From Bartonella australis AUST/NH1 (GTDB taxonomy: Bacteria; Pseudomonadota; Alphaproteobacteria; Rhizobiales; Rhizobiaceae), in contig NC_020300.1 of assembly GCF_000341355.1 (NCBI RefSeq), forward strand, positions 868,001 through 932,000: a stretch of 64,000 nt of DNA, written 5' to 3'. The position numbers and the translations under genes were made by a program. A model generated the notes under the pieces. It had not been told where the DNA came from, did not search any database, and was given only the letters and a program-made list of their open reading frames with translations. Of the stretch, positions 9,974-19,667 are shown piece after piece; the first letter of the stretch is position 1; each line of letters begins with the position of its first letter.

Positions 9974-10339
9974 TCAACCCAAAAAACGCTTGACCGTTGC
10001 AATAAAATGGGGAACTGAGATAGGCTTTGACATATATTCTTCGCACCCACTCGCACGAATCCGTTCTTCATCTCCCTTCATAGCAAAAGCCGTTACAGCA
10101 ACGACAGGGACAGATTTGAGTTCTTCATCTTCTTTTAATTGTTTAATAACATCGATACCTGATACTTCAGGTAACTGAATATCCATTAGAATAAGAGAAG
10201 GCTTTGATGAACGAGCTAAATCTAATGCAATAAGACCATTACGCGTTTCGACGGTTTCATAACCACTCGCTTCTACAAGATCACGAAATAATTTCATATT
10301 AAGTTCGTTATCTTCCACGATCATGACTTTTTTTAACAT
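9974..10339 (-). CDS. divK: Cell-cycle single-domain response regulator DivK
   Basis: DivK is a stand-alone receiver that links the PleC/DivJ kinases to the CckA-CtrA relay in alphaproteobacteria. The 121-residue protein starts at the ATG at 10339 ([16 protein letters not shown]); GGAG precedes it, and the upstream extension of the frame is not family-like. Acidic pocket Glu9/Asp10, phosphoacceptor Asp53 in LMDIQLPE, Thr in [10 protein letters not shown] and Lys in SKPIS are all present, so it should be active. There is no output domain. pleD, which I recall following divK in several relatives, is not here; the convergent rpsI lies immediately downstream instead. CckA, in the same pathway, is at 19668-22214. 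Confidence 0.93.
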   Translation of the reverse strand: MLKKVMIVEDNELNMKLFRDLVEASGYETVETRNGLIALDLARSSKPSLILMDIQLPEVSGIDVIKQLKEDEELKSVPVVAVTAFAMKGDEERIRASGCEEYMSKPISVPHFIATVKRFLG

Positions 10340-11140
10340 TAGCGCAACTCCACCCTTCCTATATAAAAAAGGATACATATAGGTCAAAATACATTACCGC
10401 TTAGCTAAAATAAAATGGCAAAAAATTGCAGACTACAAAAAACCGGGTAGCGTGCCGTGCGTTTGTAAGGGCGCCTTTTTACCACTCGTAACAATCTACT
10501 AGTACATTGCTTTCCAGCTCACGGAGATATACCTAAAAATATTCCTGCAACGATATTATCATCAAATTTTTGGGGCAATATACTAGCTTTCTATTTATTA
10601 TCTATACCTGAACCAATTTTTAGCTTTTTTATCACAAAGCGCACTATAGAACGCGTAAAAAACCCAGACCCCGCCCTTTTCGTCAAAAAAGTGGAGCCCT
10701 CCGACCGACGGGCAGTAGCGCCCCTTAAATTAACATAATTCTATAAGTTTTGAGCACGACTGCCCTGGAAAACAACAAACAGTGAAATATCCGGAAGCAT
10801 CCCCTGCGCCCTCATTACAACTAAGAAAGGCGCCCCTCCTCCAAAGACACACCAAAAAAAATCTGCGTTATTCTGCAAAAAAGAAAAATGGCCGCTACAA
10901 AAATATTTTTATTTATTCACAATTCCTTTTCCCTTGATTTAAAGGAGAGTAACTTCACGATGCTACGGGTACCTCCTAGACGACAACCCCCACGACGTGA
11001 CAGGTACTTACTACTCATCATCAAAAATACTATATAGAGACTCCCCGCCTGTGATATATAAACACGTCACGTTTATATAAAAAACACTAAGGCCACAATA
11101 TGTAATTTGTGACCTTATAAGGTGTTAATCAAAATACCGC
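10340..11140. other. Spacer between divK and the autotransporter gene, probably decayed DNA
   Basis: 800 bases without an intact gene. A stretch on the plus strand near 10630-10730 translates as TIERVKNPDPALF..DRRAVAP. It weakly resembles the start of a Y-family DNA polymerase (AxEKRDNPxL), but stops and shifts prevent a firm call. The autotransporter terminator lies at its right end. Confidence 0.4.
11077..11116 (-). terminator. Rho-independent terminator of the autotransporter gene
   Basis: On the reverse strand a 10-bp stem (AAGGTCACAA with TTGTGGCCTT, one wobble pair) and an 8-base loop are followed by AGTG and six T. It begins about 25 bases after the stop codon of the leftward autotransporter. 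Confidence 0.7.
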
Positions 11141-13894
11141 TCAAAAGCGATAACGTAAACCACCGGATAAACTAATCCCAGAAAATCCAGCTTCAGTGAG
11201 TTTTTGCTTATAAAGCACGTCGCCACGAAGTGTAATTTTTTGAGGTAATATGACCTGGACGCCTAGTCCCGTCTCTAACAAAGAGCCAAAGGCGCCTAAC
11301 TGGAAGGCATCCCCAAAACGCACAAACTGTTCATCTTTCAAGCTTCTGGAAAGATGCAATTTGCCATATAAAGAAACAGAAGGCTTATTTTCAATTGCAA
11401 CAAACGTCTTGCTTAAACGCCCACCGACACGCACCGTCCACTGATCGAGATTCCCCATATCAATATCAAATTCATCGATATCACGTGCCTTATCAAATGA
11501 AAGATTCTGGTAAATAAGCTGAACCTGCGGATCAAAAACAAGACCTTCATATCGCGTCGTAAAAGCCTTACCACCCATTAACGAAATACTTAAGGGTTTT
11601 CCCTTTAAGCTTGCCGTTTTACCTCGCACAACAGTAGAGACATCACCCTTAAATAAGCCGTAAGATAAAAGCCCATCTATATAAAAACCTGCACTACGCC
11701 GCACACCAGCATAAGCAGAAACTAACCATTTTTCAAACGAACTTTTTTGACTATTTTCGACATGCTGAGGCTGGAGAGAGAGCTTGCCATAAGTTCCAAT
11801 AACCCCGACAGATACGGCGCCATATTCATTCTCTACCGCTTTCAGCGAAAGACCCGCTTCTACGGCATTATAATCAACATCAGCTCCATACCCATACTCA
11901 AATTTTGATAAATTTGAATCATAGCGGTGACGCCCTCCGTAACTCAGCGCAAAAAAGGCCTTCCCTTCACCTGTAAACTTGTCAAAATTGGCTCGCGTGG
12001 TTTCTAATTGTTTATTTTGAGTATTGATATCCATCAAACCACTGTGAAACAAAGCGTTCGGTAAAAGAAGATAATTTGAAACTTGGGGCACAACGGCCTT
12101 AATCTTTGCTCCAGAAGAAGATAGCTCCATATATTTGTGTTCGAGGCGGAAATCCCAAAAATCTGGATCGGTTGGTCCGGTTCCATTAGTTTTCATAAAT
12201 CTTTGACTTGTGGCGGGTCCAAGAGGAGAATTAGGGCCATAAGCATTAAGCTGATATTGATAAGGCAGGCCGTGCAGTGCGGCGTAACCATAACCTAATT
12301 TAAAAGAATCTTGCGTTGCTGCCCCCCAAATCTGAATCATCGAGATACCTTGACTATTTTCGCCACCTTCCGCCATCTCCCCGAAATTTTCCGAAACAGA
12401 TTGCACATAAACCTTAGTAGTCCCGGAAATATCGCCGTGTATTGAAATCCGATCGCTTCGTTGAGCACCACGCGAATCACCAGCATTGAGATGAAGGCGA
12501 GCATTGCCCCGCGCAGTATAAGCAGCACCCGCCCCCTCCCCGATGATGAACGTTTGGTATTCCCCGGATTCCGGCTGTTCAAAAGTAATAGAACTATCAG
12601 AAAGATTTAACGATGTAATACAAGAAGAAGAACCTTGGCAACCACGCCTCCTGATGTGCATATCCCTGTATTTGCTTTGTGTTAAAGTCCACAGCGAATC
12701 GTTCGTCAATTCGATGATAGCCTTAGCTGTGCTCGCAGTATGGACTCCCCCTCTGAGTGTAGAAGAATCAGACAGAACTAGCGCAGAATAGTAATCACCT
12801 ACTTCCAACAATATATCACCAGAAAGTTTTGTATCTTCTGATAAATAGACGCGGCCGTCAGCGCTTTTAGCGTAAATAGCTGTGCTTTTTGGAACCGCAA
12901 AAGTCGTTTTTTTCAAACGAACAACCCCTGTTTCCGCCCTTATTTCTTCTGCTGTTGTATCTTCCTGAACCTGATCCTTTTTCTCACTTTCCTCTAGAAA
13001 TAAAATGCCATAGCGCCCCTTACCTTTTACACTGATAACCGAATTTTCGACATTAACCTCGTTCTTCCAAGGATAACCTTTAACCTTTTGAAGCCACATG
13101 CCGTCGTCATCTATAATGTCAGTAGTTCCATTTTTGAAAATAACACGCCCCCCCCCTAAAAGATAGAAAACTACATGAGAAGGTCTGAGTCCTTCATATT
13201 CTTTTGGCGACCGCGTGGAGGTAATAGAAACTTTATCCAAAGCGATATTTCCCCTTCTGCTTAAGTAGAGGACGCCGCTGTCTACTGCGCTGATCGCTCC
13301 CCCTGTCACCTTAATGGTTGAATCCGCTACGGAAACAAGACCCGTTCCAAAATCATTTGCCTCGATTTGTGTATCAGTTAAAGTGACAAAAGCTCCTTGA
13401 TCTGCCGCCATGACACCCGTCGCTGCTTTAATCACTCCGCCCCTCATCTCAGCTATTCCTTTAGAAACATTGAGACCTATCTCCACATTTTCAAAGGTCG
13501 AATCGTTCAGAATGATCTTTCCTGCCTTTTCTACATGAACACCGTAATTTCCTTGAAGACTTGGATTGCCAATAACCTTTATATTTGCCGCTTTAATTAC
13601 CGTATTTTGATTCGCCACTCTCAGGACTATAACTCGCGGAGGATTACCGTAGCTCCAATTTTGAGGAATATGAGAAGAAAAACTAGAAGGAGGAGACAAA
13701 AATTTTTCTAACTGATAAGATTTATCTACGAGTATGTGCGTTTTACCATCACTACATGTATAAAGGGCTGCTTCTTCATCACAGGCCGCCGGCACTCCGG
13801 CCTCAGGCTCTGCACTGAAACCCGCACTTTGTGAAAAAAGGGCAGCGACCATGATAACATATAAACTGACACAATTTTTAAACCTTTGAATCAT
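11141..13894 (-). CDS. Autotransporter (type Va secretion) with pertactin-like passenger
   Basis: A 917-residue surface or secreted protein. Residues 1-28 form a signal peptide ending SAGFSA. The passenger (about 29-600) shows repeated short beta-strand units with GVHVEKAGKIILNDSTF, GLNVSKGIAEMRGG and similar, the pattern of a right-handed beta-helix as in pertactin. A linker with SNYLLLPNALFHSGLMD precedes the barrel (about 640-917), which has alternating aromatic strands and ends in GGLRYRF with the terminal Phe required for outer-membrane assembly. No catalytic motif was seen, so adhesin or effector activity is inferred from family only. Bartonella genomes carry several such genes (for example inducible autotransporters and BafA); I cannot say which, if any, this is. 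It is monocistronic, with its own promoter-like region and terminator. Confidence 0.92.
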   Translation of the reverse strand: MIQRFKNCVSLYVIMVAALFSQSAGFSAEPEAGVPAACDEEAALYTCSDGKTHILVDKSYQLEKFLSPPSSFSSHIPQNWSYGNPPRVIVLRVANQNTVIKAANIKVIGNPSLQGNYGVHVEKAGKIILNDSTFENVEIGLNVSKGIAEMRGGVIKAATGVMAADQGAFVTLTDTQIEANDFGTGLVSVADSTIKVTGGAISAVDSGVLYLSRRGNIALDKVSITSTRSPKEYEGLRPSHVVFYLLGGGRVIFKNGTTDIIDDDGMWLQKVKGYPWKNEVNVENSVISVKGKGRYGILFLEESEKKDQVQEDTTAEEIRAETGVVRLKKTTFAVPKSTAIYAKSADGRVYLSEDTKLSGDILLEVGDYYSALVLSDSSTLRGGVHTASTAKAIIELTNDSLWTLTQSKYRDMHIRRRGCQGSSSCITSLNLSDSSITFEQPESGEYQTFIIGEGAGAAYTARGNARLHLNAGDSRGAQRSDRISIHGDISGTTKVYVQSVSENFGEMAEGGENSQGISMIQIWGAATQDSFKLGYGYAALHGLPYQYQLNAYGPNSPLGPATSQRFMKTNGTGPTDPDFWDFRLEHKYMELSSSGAKIKAVVPQVSNYLLLPNALFHSGLMDINTQNKQLETTRANFDKFTGEGKAFFALSYGGRHRYDSNLSKFEYGYGADVDYNAVEAGLSLKAVENEYGAVSVGVIGTYGKLSLQPQHVENSQKSSFEKWLVSAYAGVRRSAGFYIDGLLSYGLFKGDVSTVVRGKTASLKGKPLSISLMGGKAFTTRYEGLVFDPQVQLIYQNLSFDKARDIDEFDIDMGNLDQWTVRVGGRLSKTFVAIENKPSVSLYGKLHLSRSLKDEQFVRFGDAFQLGAFGSLLETGLGVQVILPQKITLRGDVLYKQKLTEAGFSGISLSGGLRYRF

Positions 13895-14334
13895 ATTATT
13901 TTAAACTTTCTCCCCCATAAAAAAATAAAATGGGCACCTTAACAGTATAAAAATACATAACGGATGCTATACATCTCGCACAGTGAAATATATAACTCAT
14001 TATGTATTTTGTGTAAAGTCAAGACTAAATAACATAAAAATTTAGAATTTATGCTTTATGTTGTTGCTAAAAAATAGCCAGAAAGTATTCCCTCAAACAT
14101 AACAAGTGGCTTGAAGAATAAACTAGGCAAAAACAAAAATCGTGAAACTGACGATATTACATCTTAGAGCTTTAAGCTGAACCAAAAACAGAGAAGCACC
14201 ATTCTCTATCAAAATAGTCCGCGAACATAGTTAATAAAAAATAAAACAGTAACGAGGAAAAGAGAAGAAAAAGTGTGAAGTAACATAAAAGTGAAGATTG
14301 TCTATTCTTAAATAATTATTAATTTACTGTATTT
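13895..14334. other. Leader and spacer upstream of the autotransporter gene
   Basis: The left end holds the leader of the leftward autotransporter, including GGGGGAG at 13916-13910, which lies unusually far (15 bases) from the ATG, and a small hairpin that overlaps it. The rest up to tRNA-Arg has no gene that I can recognise. Confidence 0.5.
13990..14017 (-). promoter_or_regulatory. Possible promoter of the autotransporter gene
   Basis: Reverse-strand TTTACA (14017-14012), 16 bases, then TTATAT (13995-13990). An overlapping TTGACT (14022-14017) could be an alternative -35. The transcript would have a leader of about 90 bases before the ATG at 13894. Confidence 0.35.
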
Positions 14335-14411
<77 letters not shown>

Positions 14412-14450
14412 AGTTGACAATTTTTTCTTGAGTGCAAGCAGCAGCACCCT

Positions 14451-14756
14451 TTAATGCGTCCAAGATTGCTGCCGATCACTGCGGAAATTATCAGAATAAG
14501 AAACAGCACGCCGAGAAATTTCATGCGACTCCTCTACACGATAAGGAATAGCATTTTTAACAGCAAAAGCAACCGCTTCCTCCCTCGTCTGAAACCGAAT
14601 CTTTATTTGACTATTCATATCAAATGTCGCTGTATATCCCATAAGAGGTTCAAGCATTTTTGCCCGCGCCGGTTCATATTGCAGAACCCAAAATCCGGTA
14701 TTTGCCTTACCTGACTGCATTGATGTTTTAGCTGGACTATAAATACGTGCGACCAC
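14451..14756 (-). CDS. NDUFS4-like complex I accessory protein
   Basis: A 101-residue protein of the 'ETC complex I subunit conserved region' family, homologous to mitochondrial NDUFS4 (18-kDa subunit), a peripheral subunit that stabilises the NADH-oxidising arm of complex I. The start MVARIYSPAKTSMQSGKA and the core EPLMGYTATFDMNSQIKIRFQTREEAVAFA are characteristic. Bacterial members are found in alphaproteobacteria, which fits the rest of the window. It sits between tRNA-Pro (upstream) and tRNA-Arg (downstream), all leftward, far from the nuo operon at the window's left edge. Confidence 0.9.
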   Translation of the reverse strand: MVARIYSPAKTSMQSGKANTGFWVLQYEPARAKMLEPLMGYTATFDMNSQIKIRFQTREEAVAFAVKNAIPYRVEESHEISRRAVSYSDNFRSDRQQSWTH

Positions 14757-14842
14757 AGCTTTCTTCCTTCAGACCACGCAAAGCGCTTAAATAATACTTT
14801 TAACGTATACCGACCCAATCAGCTTATTATGCTTCATCAAAG

Positions 14843-14919
14843 TGGTCGGAGCGATAGGATTCGAACCTACGACCCCCTGATCCCAAATCAGGTGCGCTAC
14901 CAGGCTGCGCTACGCTCCG
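14843..14919 (-). tRNA. tRNA-Pro (anticodon TGG)
   Basis: The reverse strand gives a 77-nt tRNA with encoded CCA (14845-14843). The acceptor stem CGGAGCG pairs with CGCTCCG. The anticodon stem CCTGA/TCAGG and loop TTTGGGA give anticodon TGG. Confidence 0.97.
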
Positions 14920-15622
14920 CTATTTATACTCACTTCACGCACCTTCCCTAAAATTTTCACGACAGAAGTGCAAGAGCAAAACACATTTTTTTTTAATTTT
15001 GTTCCATTTCTCTATGAATGGGAACTTTTCCAAAACCCTTTCTACCCACTTGCGCACTCTTAATAAAACTATTTTAAAAATACTTAACCGCTTAACAACA
15101 CTGACATAATATAATGCTAAGAGCAAAAACGGCCAAACTACAACAAAATTTTGAAATAATACTAGTTTTCATAAGCACCATTTTTACTTACGTAACAGTT
15201 AATCTTACTGCAAAAAATCTTTGAAAAAAACTTTACTCATGCTCCACCCAAATAGCTCTTATTCAAAAAATATTTGTCCCCTTAATAATGCACAAATACA
15301 CAATCTAAAAAGGCGTCTTAGATACTTAAATAGCCTAACTTTTTCCTAAACTAAAAAAGGTTCTATTCCCCCTCTTTTAATCTTAATTTGGAATACACTA
15401 TAATCGCTGACAGAGCATCTTGGCGTCGTTCATTAAAAAACTAACTATCCTTCGAAGATGTAATCAACGAGCACAAAATGGGTGATACACAACGACACGC
15501 CCCCATCCAATGAGCGTTGTTACCGAAACTGAGAAACCAAAACTATGCCCTTCTTTACACGCCAAAATGACAGTGAACACCAACGCTTTCTCGAATCATT
15601 TTGGGCACTAGAGGAATCATAT
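14920..15622. other. AT-rich spacer downstream of hdaA
   Basis: 700 bases with no recognised gene. At the right end two overlapping short plus-strand frames occur: 15510-15611 (MSVVTETEKPK..) and 15545-15628 (MPFFTRQNDSEHQ..). Neither has a recognisable family, and a ribosome binding site is not evident. They could be remnants. Confidence 0.45.
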
Positions 15623-16312
15623 TTATGAAATTTTAGCATTGATAGCTTCACCAATGACAGAACGGGTTATCTTGCTCTTCCTTTGGAGCGCCAACCGATC
15701 AGCAGAGTCAATAACACGACCTAACGAAAATACAGAACGCTCACAATGACTCACAAGATAGCGGACAATATCTGGGTTAACAGCAATTTGCCGATCAGAA
15801 AAAAGTTTAAAAGCGATAGCCGTTAATAATGCATCATCTGGCTGATCAATTATAACCAGCATAACTGAATTTAAACGACTTTTTAAGTCATTCAATTTCA
15901 ACTTCCATGTAGATGGTAATGTGCGCGCAGTTATCAATAAAGTGGCTTGATCTGTGTCGAGACTTGCTTGTTTAACACTATTAATTAAGTGAAAAAGCCC
16001 AATTTCATTAATTTCGGCTGCATCAATATCCTCGATTAAAAGCGATCTGCCTGCGGAAGCCTCGGTAATAGCCCGATCAATTTCATCACGATGAATGCTT
16101 AAAGCGTTAGCTTTTTGCATCCATACACTAGAAAAATGCGTTTTCCCGGATCCTTTTGTTCCGACTAAAACTGCAACAGGCAAAACCCAATTCGGCCAAT
16201 GATCAATTAATTGAAAAGCTGTACGATTACTATCCGTAATCACCAAATCATCAAATTGGAAAACCGATTCGTGAAAAAAATCTAGCGGTAATTGTTTTTC
16301 ACGCTTAGTCAT
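15623..16312 (-). CDS. hdaA: DnaA-homologue regulatory inactivator HdaA
   Basis: A 229-residue AAA+ protein related to DnaA domain III but without the DNA-binding domain, as in Hda/HdaA, which stimulates ATP hydrolysis by DnaA at the replisome and so prevents re-initiation. The N-terminal QLPLDF (residues 7-12) matches a beta-clamp binding motif. Walker A is GTKGSGKT (51-58), Walker B is LLIEDIDA (near residue 92), and sensor-like TARTLPSTW follows. Its start overlaps the stop of the upstream perM gene by four bases, so the two are coupled. From memory, ppk often follows hdaA in other Rhizobiales; here ppk is about 25 kb away. Confidence 0.9.
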   Translation of the reverse strand: MTKREKQLPLDFFHESVFQFDDLVITDSNRTAFQLIDHWPNWVLPVAVLVGTKGSGKTHFSSVWMQKANALSIHRDEIDRAITEASAGRSLLIEDIDAAEINEIGLFHLINSVKQASLDTDQATLLITARTLPSTWKLKLNDLKSRLNSVMLVIIDQPDDALLTAIAFKLFSDRQIAVNPDIVRYLVSHCERSVFSLGRVIDSADRLALQRKSKITRSVIGEAINAKIS

Positions 16313-17526
16313 TCTATAGGCTCCGTCTTCCCACTCGGCGAATACATCTGGGAATTAAGATAAGTATGAAGGGCGAAGCGAACCAAAACGCCGATAGCAG
16401 CGGCCGCAGGAACAGCAATGAGCATACCTGTGAAACCAAATAAAGAACCAAAAGCAAAAAGTGCGAACATCAACCACACTGGGTGAAGCCCCACCGATAC
16501 ACCAACAAGTTTTGGTTGAAGGATATAACCTTCGACGAATTGCCCTATAAAGAAGACAGCTATAATAATAACAATCCATATCCAATCATTTGGATAAAAC
16601 TGAACCCACGCGACACCAACGGATAATACCAGGCCGATCATTGTACCGATATAAGGAATAAAGCTAATAAGACCAATAAACATGCCGATCAGAAGACCAA
16701 AATTAAGCCCTGCTATAGTTAGACCGGCAGCATAATATCCCCCCAATATCAAACAAACCGTCCCTTGCCCGCGAATAAAACCGGCAACAGCTCGGTCCAT
16801 TTCGTGAAAAATACTACGAACGGTTTGCAAATGATCTCTTGGTATCCATGAATCAACCGCTTCAACCATATAAGGCCAATCAAGCAACATATAAAACGTC
16901 ACCACGGGCGCTACTACAGATAGGCTGATGATATTAACGATAGATTTTCCTGATCTCAAAAGCGAATTTAAAAGAGATGTAATTAAGTTCGATCCTTCTC
17001 CTAAAAACGCTTTAACGCTTCTCTGTAATTCGTTTGGATCACTGCCAAAATAGCGCCTTACCCAATCAAAATTATAATCAACAAAAAAAGCTTGAATGCG
17101 CTCAACGTAAACAGGCAAACCATTACTCATAAATTGCTGTATTTGCCAACTGATAACGGGGATTAAAATGATTAAAGCAGCCACAAAAATAATAATAATG
17201 GACAAAGTAATCAGGACCGTACCAAAAACACGACTAATACCGATTTTTTCAAGCAATTCAACAATGGGATTGAGAAAGTAAGCCAGCACAATCCCTGCTA
17301 CGAAAGGAAGCAAAATTGATCCAAAAATAAACATAAAAACGACGAAAAAAACCAGCGCACCTAGCCAAAAAAAGACCTGCTTGCTCAAACTGTTCGGCAG
17401 CGGCACCTGAGTATAGGCTGGCACGTAAGTCGTATAACGGCCCCGCGCCCCGTTCTCCCTGATTTTCTTTTTCATTTTCGTCAGCTGCGCAGCGAAATTA
17501 TCATGATCACCCGATATCTTATTCAT
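16309..17526 (-). CDS. AI-2E family transporter (PerM-like permease)
   Basis: A 405-residue inner-membrane protein of the AI-2E/PerM family. About eight hydrophobic segments are visible: a first pair near residues 50-100, one near 105-130, and a cluster in the C-terminal half that contains the FIPYIGTMIGLVLS and GFTGMLIAVPAAAAIGVLVR motifs of the family. The N-terminal 45 residues are polar and charged. Substrates of the family are diverse (autoinducer-2 export, ions), so the substrate is unknown here. It is coupled to hdaA and divergent from purM, an arrangement I recall from other Rhizobiales. Confidence 0.88.
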   Translation of the reverse strand: MNKISGDHDNFAAQLTKMKKKIRENGARGRYTTYVPAYTQVPLPNSLSKQVFFWLGALVFFVVFMFIFGSILLPFVAGIVLAYFLNPIVELLEKIGISRVFGTVLITLSIIIIFVAALIILIPVISWQIQQFMSNGLPVYVERIQAFFVDYNFDWVRRYFGSDPNELQRSVKAFLGEGSNLITSLLNSLLRSGKSIVNIISLSVVAPVVTFYMLLDWPYMVEAVDSWIPRDHLQTVRSIFHEMDRAVAGFIRGQGTVCLILGGYYAAGLTIAGLNFGLLIGMFIGLISFIPYIGTMIGLVLSVGVAWVQFYPNDWIWIVIIIAVFFIGQFVEGYILQPKLVGVSVGLHPVWLMFALFAFGSLFGFTGMLIAVPAAAAIGVLVRFALHTYLNSQMYSPSGKTEPIE

Positions 17527-17695
17527 AAATATCCCAAAACAAACCTTTCACGAAAGATTATGCAACTTCTTCCGCTAAGGTCAAGCGTACAATCATTTAT
17601 TTCCTGAGTACTAAATAATCAATATCTCTTGCAGAGATGGCTTTATCATGGCATTGCGTAACATCGACACATGATTTTCTACAAGGAAAGCTCCG

Positions 17696-18781
17696 ATGAG
17701 CAATCAAAAGCCAATAAGCGATAAACATAGTAGCACGCTTACCTACGCAAAAGCCGGTGTTGATATTGACATGGGCAATGCCATGGTAGAGAAAATTAGG
17801 CCTTGTATACGCTCAACTAAGAGGACTGGGGCTGATACAGAAATTGGAGGCTTTGGTGGTCTATTTGATTTAAAAGCAGCGGGTTTTACAGATCCTATCC
17901 TCGTGGCAGCTAATGACGGCGTAGGGACAAAATTAAAAATTGCCATTGAAGTAGGTATCCACAACACCGTCGGTATTGACCTCGTGGCTATGTGCGCCAA
18001 TGATTTAATTGTACAAGGTGCTGAGCCTTTATTTTTCCTGGATTATTTTGCAACCGGGAAGCTGAATGTTGAACAAGGAGCTGCAATTATTTCTGGCATT
18101 GCAGAAGGGTGTCGGCAAGCAGGTATGGCCCTCATTGGAGGAGAAACTGCGGAAATGCCTGGAATGTACGCAAAAGGAGACTATGATTTGGCAGGCTTTG
18201 CTGTAGGAGCTGCCGAACGCAACGCGTTGTTACCTTCAAAAGACCTAATAGAAGGCGACATTATTTTAGGTCTTAACTCATCTGGAACTCATTCTAATGG
18301 TTTTTCTCTTGTCAGACAAATTGTTAAACAAAGTGATTTAAAATGGAATCACCCCGCCCCCTTCGATTCCAAAATGAATCTTGGTGAAGCGCTTCTCATA
18401 CCAACTCGTATTTATATAAAATCGCTATTGCCGATCATACAACATTACAAAGGGATCAAAGCTCTTGCTCATATCACGGGCGGTGGTTTTTCTGAGAATA
18501 TCCCGCGTGTACTCCCACCTTCCCTCTGTGCTGAAATTAATCTTTCCGCCATCAATGTCCCACCAGTATTTTCGTGGATCGCCAAACAAGGTGGAGTCCG
18601 AGGAATAGAAATGTTACGAACTTTCAATTGCGGTATCGGTATGATTGTCATCACAGCACGAAATTCAGCTGAAGCCATTACGCAAGAACTCGAATCACGA
18701 GGAGAAATTGTTACCGCTCTCGGTGTTTTAACAAAATGCCAAGATAAAAAAGTCGTCTATAAAGGTAAACTTAAGTTATGA
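17696..18781 (+). CDS. purM: Phosphoribosylformylglycinamidine cyclo-ligase (AIR synthetase)
   Basis: PurM closes the imidazole ring (FGAM + ATP to AIR), step 5 of purine synthesis. 361 residues. Recognisable stretches are [14 protein letters not shown] at the N-terminus, the ATP-binding [12 protein letters not shown] segment, [12 protein letters not shown], and [16 protein letters not shown] in the C-terminal half. AAGGAAAG lies 7 bases before the ATG. The stop overlaps the purN start (ATGA), so the two are coupled. The intergenic region with the divergent perM (about 170 bases) should carry the promoter. Confidence 0.96.
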   Translation: MSNQKPISDKHSSTLTYAKAGVDIDMGNAMVEKIRPCIRSTKRTGADTEIGGFGGLFDLKAAGFTDPILVAANDGVGTKLKIAIEVGIHNTVGIDLVAMCANDLIVQGAEPLFFLDYFATGKLNVEQGAAIISGIAEGCRQAGMALIGGETAEMPGMYAKGDYDLAGFAVGAAERNALLPSKDLIEGDIILGLNSSGTHSNGFSLVRQIVKQSDLKWNHPAPFDSKMNLGEALLIPTRIYIKSLLPIIQHYKGIKALAHITGGGFSENIPRVLPPSLCAEINLSAINVPPVFSWIAKQGGVRGIEMLRTFNCGIGMIVITARNSAEAITQELESRGEIVTALGVLTKCQDKKVVYKGKLKL

Positions 18782-19389
18782 AAAAAAAAATAACTATCTT
18801 TATTTCGGGCAACGGATCCAACATGGTCTCGCTCGCCGAAGCAAGCAAACAACCCGATTATCCCGCTAAAATCGTCTCGGTTATTTGTGATAATCCTCAT
18901 GCTGCCGGTATTGAAAAAGCGCGAAACAATAATTTGCCTGTCCATATTGTCGATCATAAACAATATTCAACTAAAGAAGCATACGAAGAATCTATTCTTA
19001 CTATTTTAGCCCAATATCAACCAGACCTTATCTGTTTCGCTGGCTATATGCGACTTATCTCACCCCATTTTATAAAACTTTATGAAGGGCGGATTCTCAA
19101 TATTCATCCTTCTCTTTTGCCTTTATTCAAAGGCCTCAATACTCATGAAAGAGCCTTACAAGAAGGAGTCAAAATCACAGGTTGTACCGTTCATCTCGTC
19201 GCGGAAAAAGTAGATTCAGGAAAAATTCTCGCTCAAGCTGCTGTCCCAGTGCACCCCCATGATACTCCTGATAGTTTAGCACAGAGAGTCCTCAGAGCCG
19301 AACATAAACTTTATCCAGAAGCTCTAAAGACATTTATTGAAGGAAATAATAACACTGTAGATTTCCAACAGCAACTTTTATCCTTTTAA
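18778..19389 (+). CDS. purN: Phosphoribosylglycinamide formyltransferase
   Basis: PurN formylates GAR with 10-formyl-tetrahydrofolate, step 3 of purine synthesis. 203 residues. The catalytic triad matches the E. coli enzyme: Asn108 and His110 in NIHPSLLP, and Asp146 in EKVDSGKI. The N-terminal phosphate-binding loop is ISGNGSNM. The start overlaps purM by four bases. No terminator was recognised in the following 280 bases, which contain no gene. Confidence 0.96.
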   Translation: MKKKITIFISGNGSNMVSLAEASKQPDYPAKIVSVICDNPHAAGIEKARNNNLPVHIVDHKQYSTKEAYEESILTILAQYQPDLICFAGYMRLISPHFIKLYEGRILNIHPSLLPLFKGLNTHERALQEGVKITGCTVHLVAEKVDSGKILAQAAVPVHPHDTPDSLAQRVLRAEHKLYPEALKTFIEGNNNTVDFQQQLLSF

Positions 19390-19667
19390 ATTGGCCGCGC
19401 GCGCCACACCTTTTCATTGAACTTACTTTCTCATTCTGAAACACTAGCTCGCATTAACAAAAATGACGCCCCGTAAAAAAAGCTAGGTAAATAAAACAGA
19501 GAACTCAATCTCCTTGTTGCTAAACATAAAAAATTTATTTTTCCTTTCTTAGCATTCTAAAATACCACGTCGCACCTAATTTTATCCACGCCTTATCGTG
19601 AATATTCCCCAAAAGCACCCCAATTTACTGCTTTTCAACACTCCTTGAACCTGCGGCTTCTTTCTCT

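Noticed and set aside
12337..12582. Open frame on the same strand inside the autotransporter
   Set aside because: It is an alternative frame of a clear, complete gene.
14935..15126. Minus-strand 63-codon open frame
   Set aside because: It lies in AT-rich spacer, has no family resemblance and no ribosome binding site.
15510..15628. Two overlapping short plus-strand frames at the 3' end of hdaA
   Set aside because: They are 27 and 33 codons long in different frames, with no recognised family and no clear ribosome binding site.
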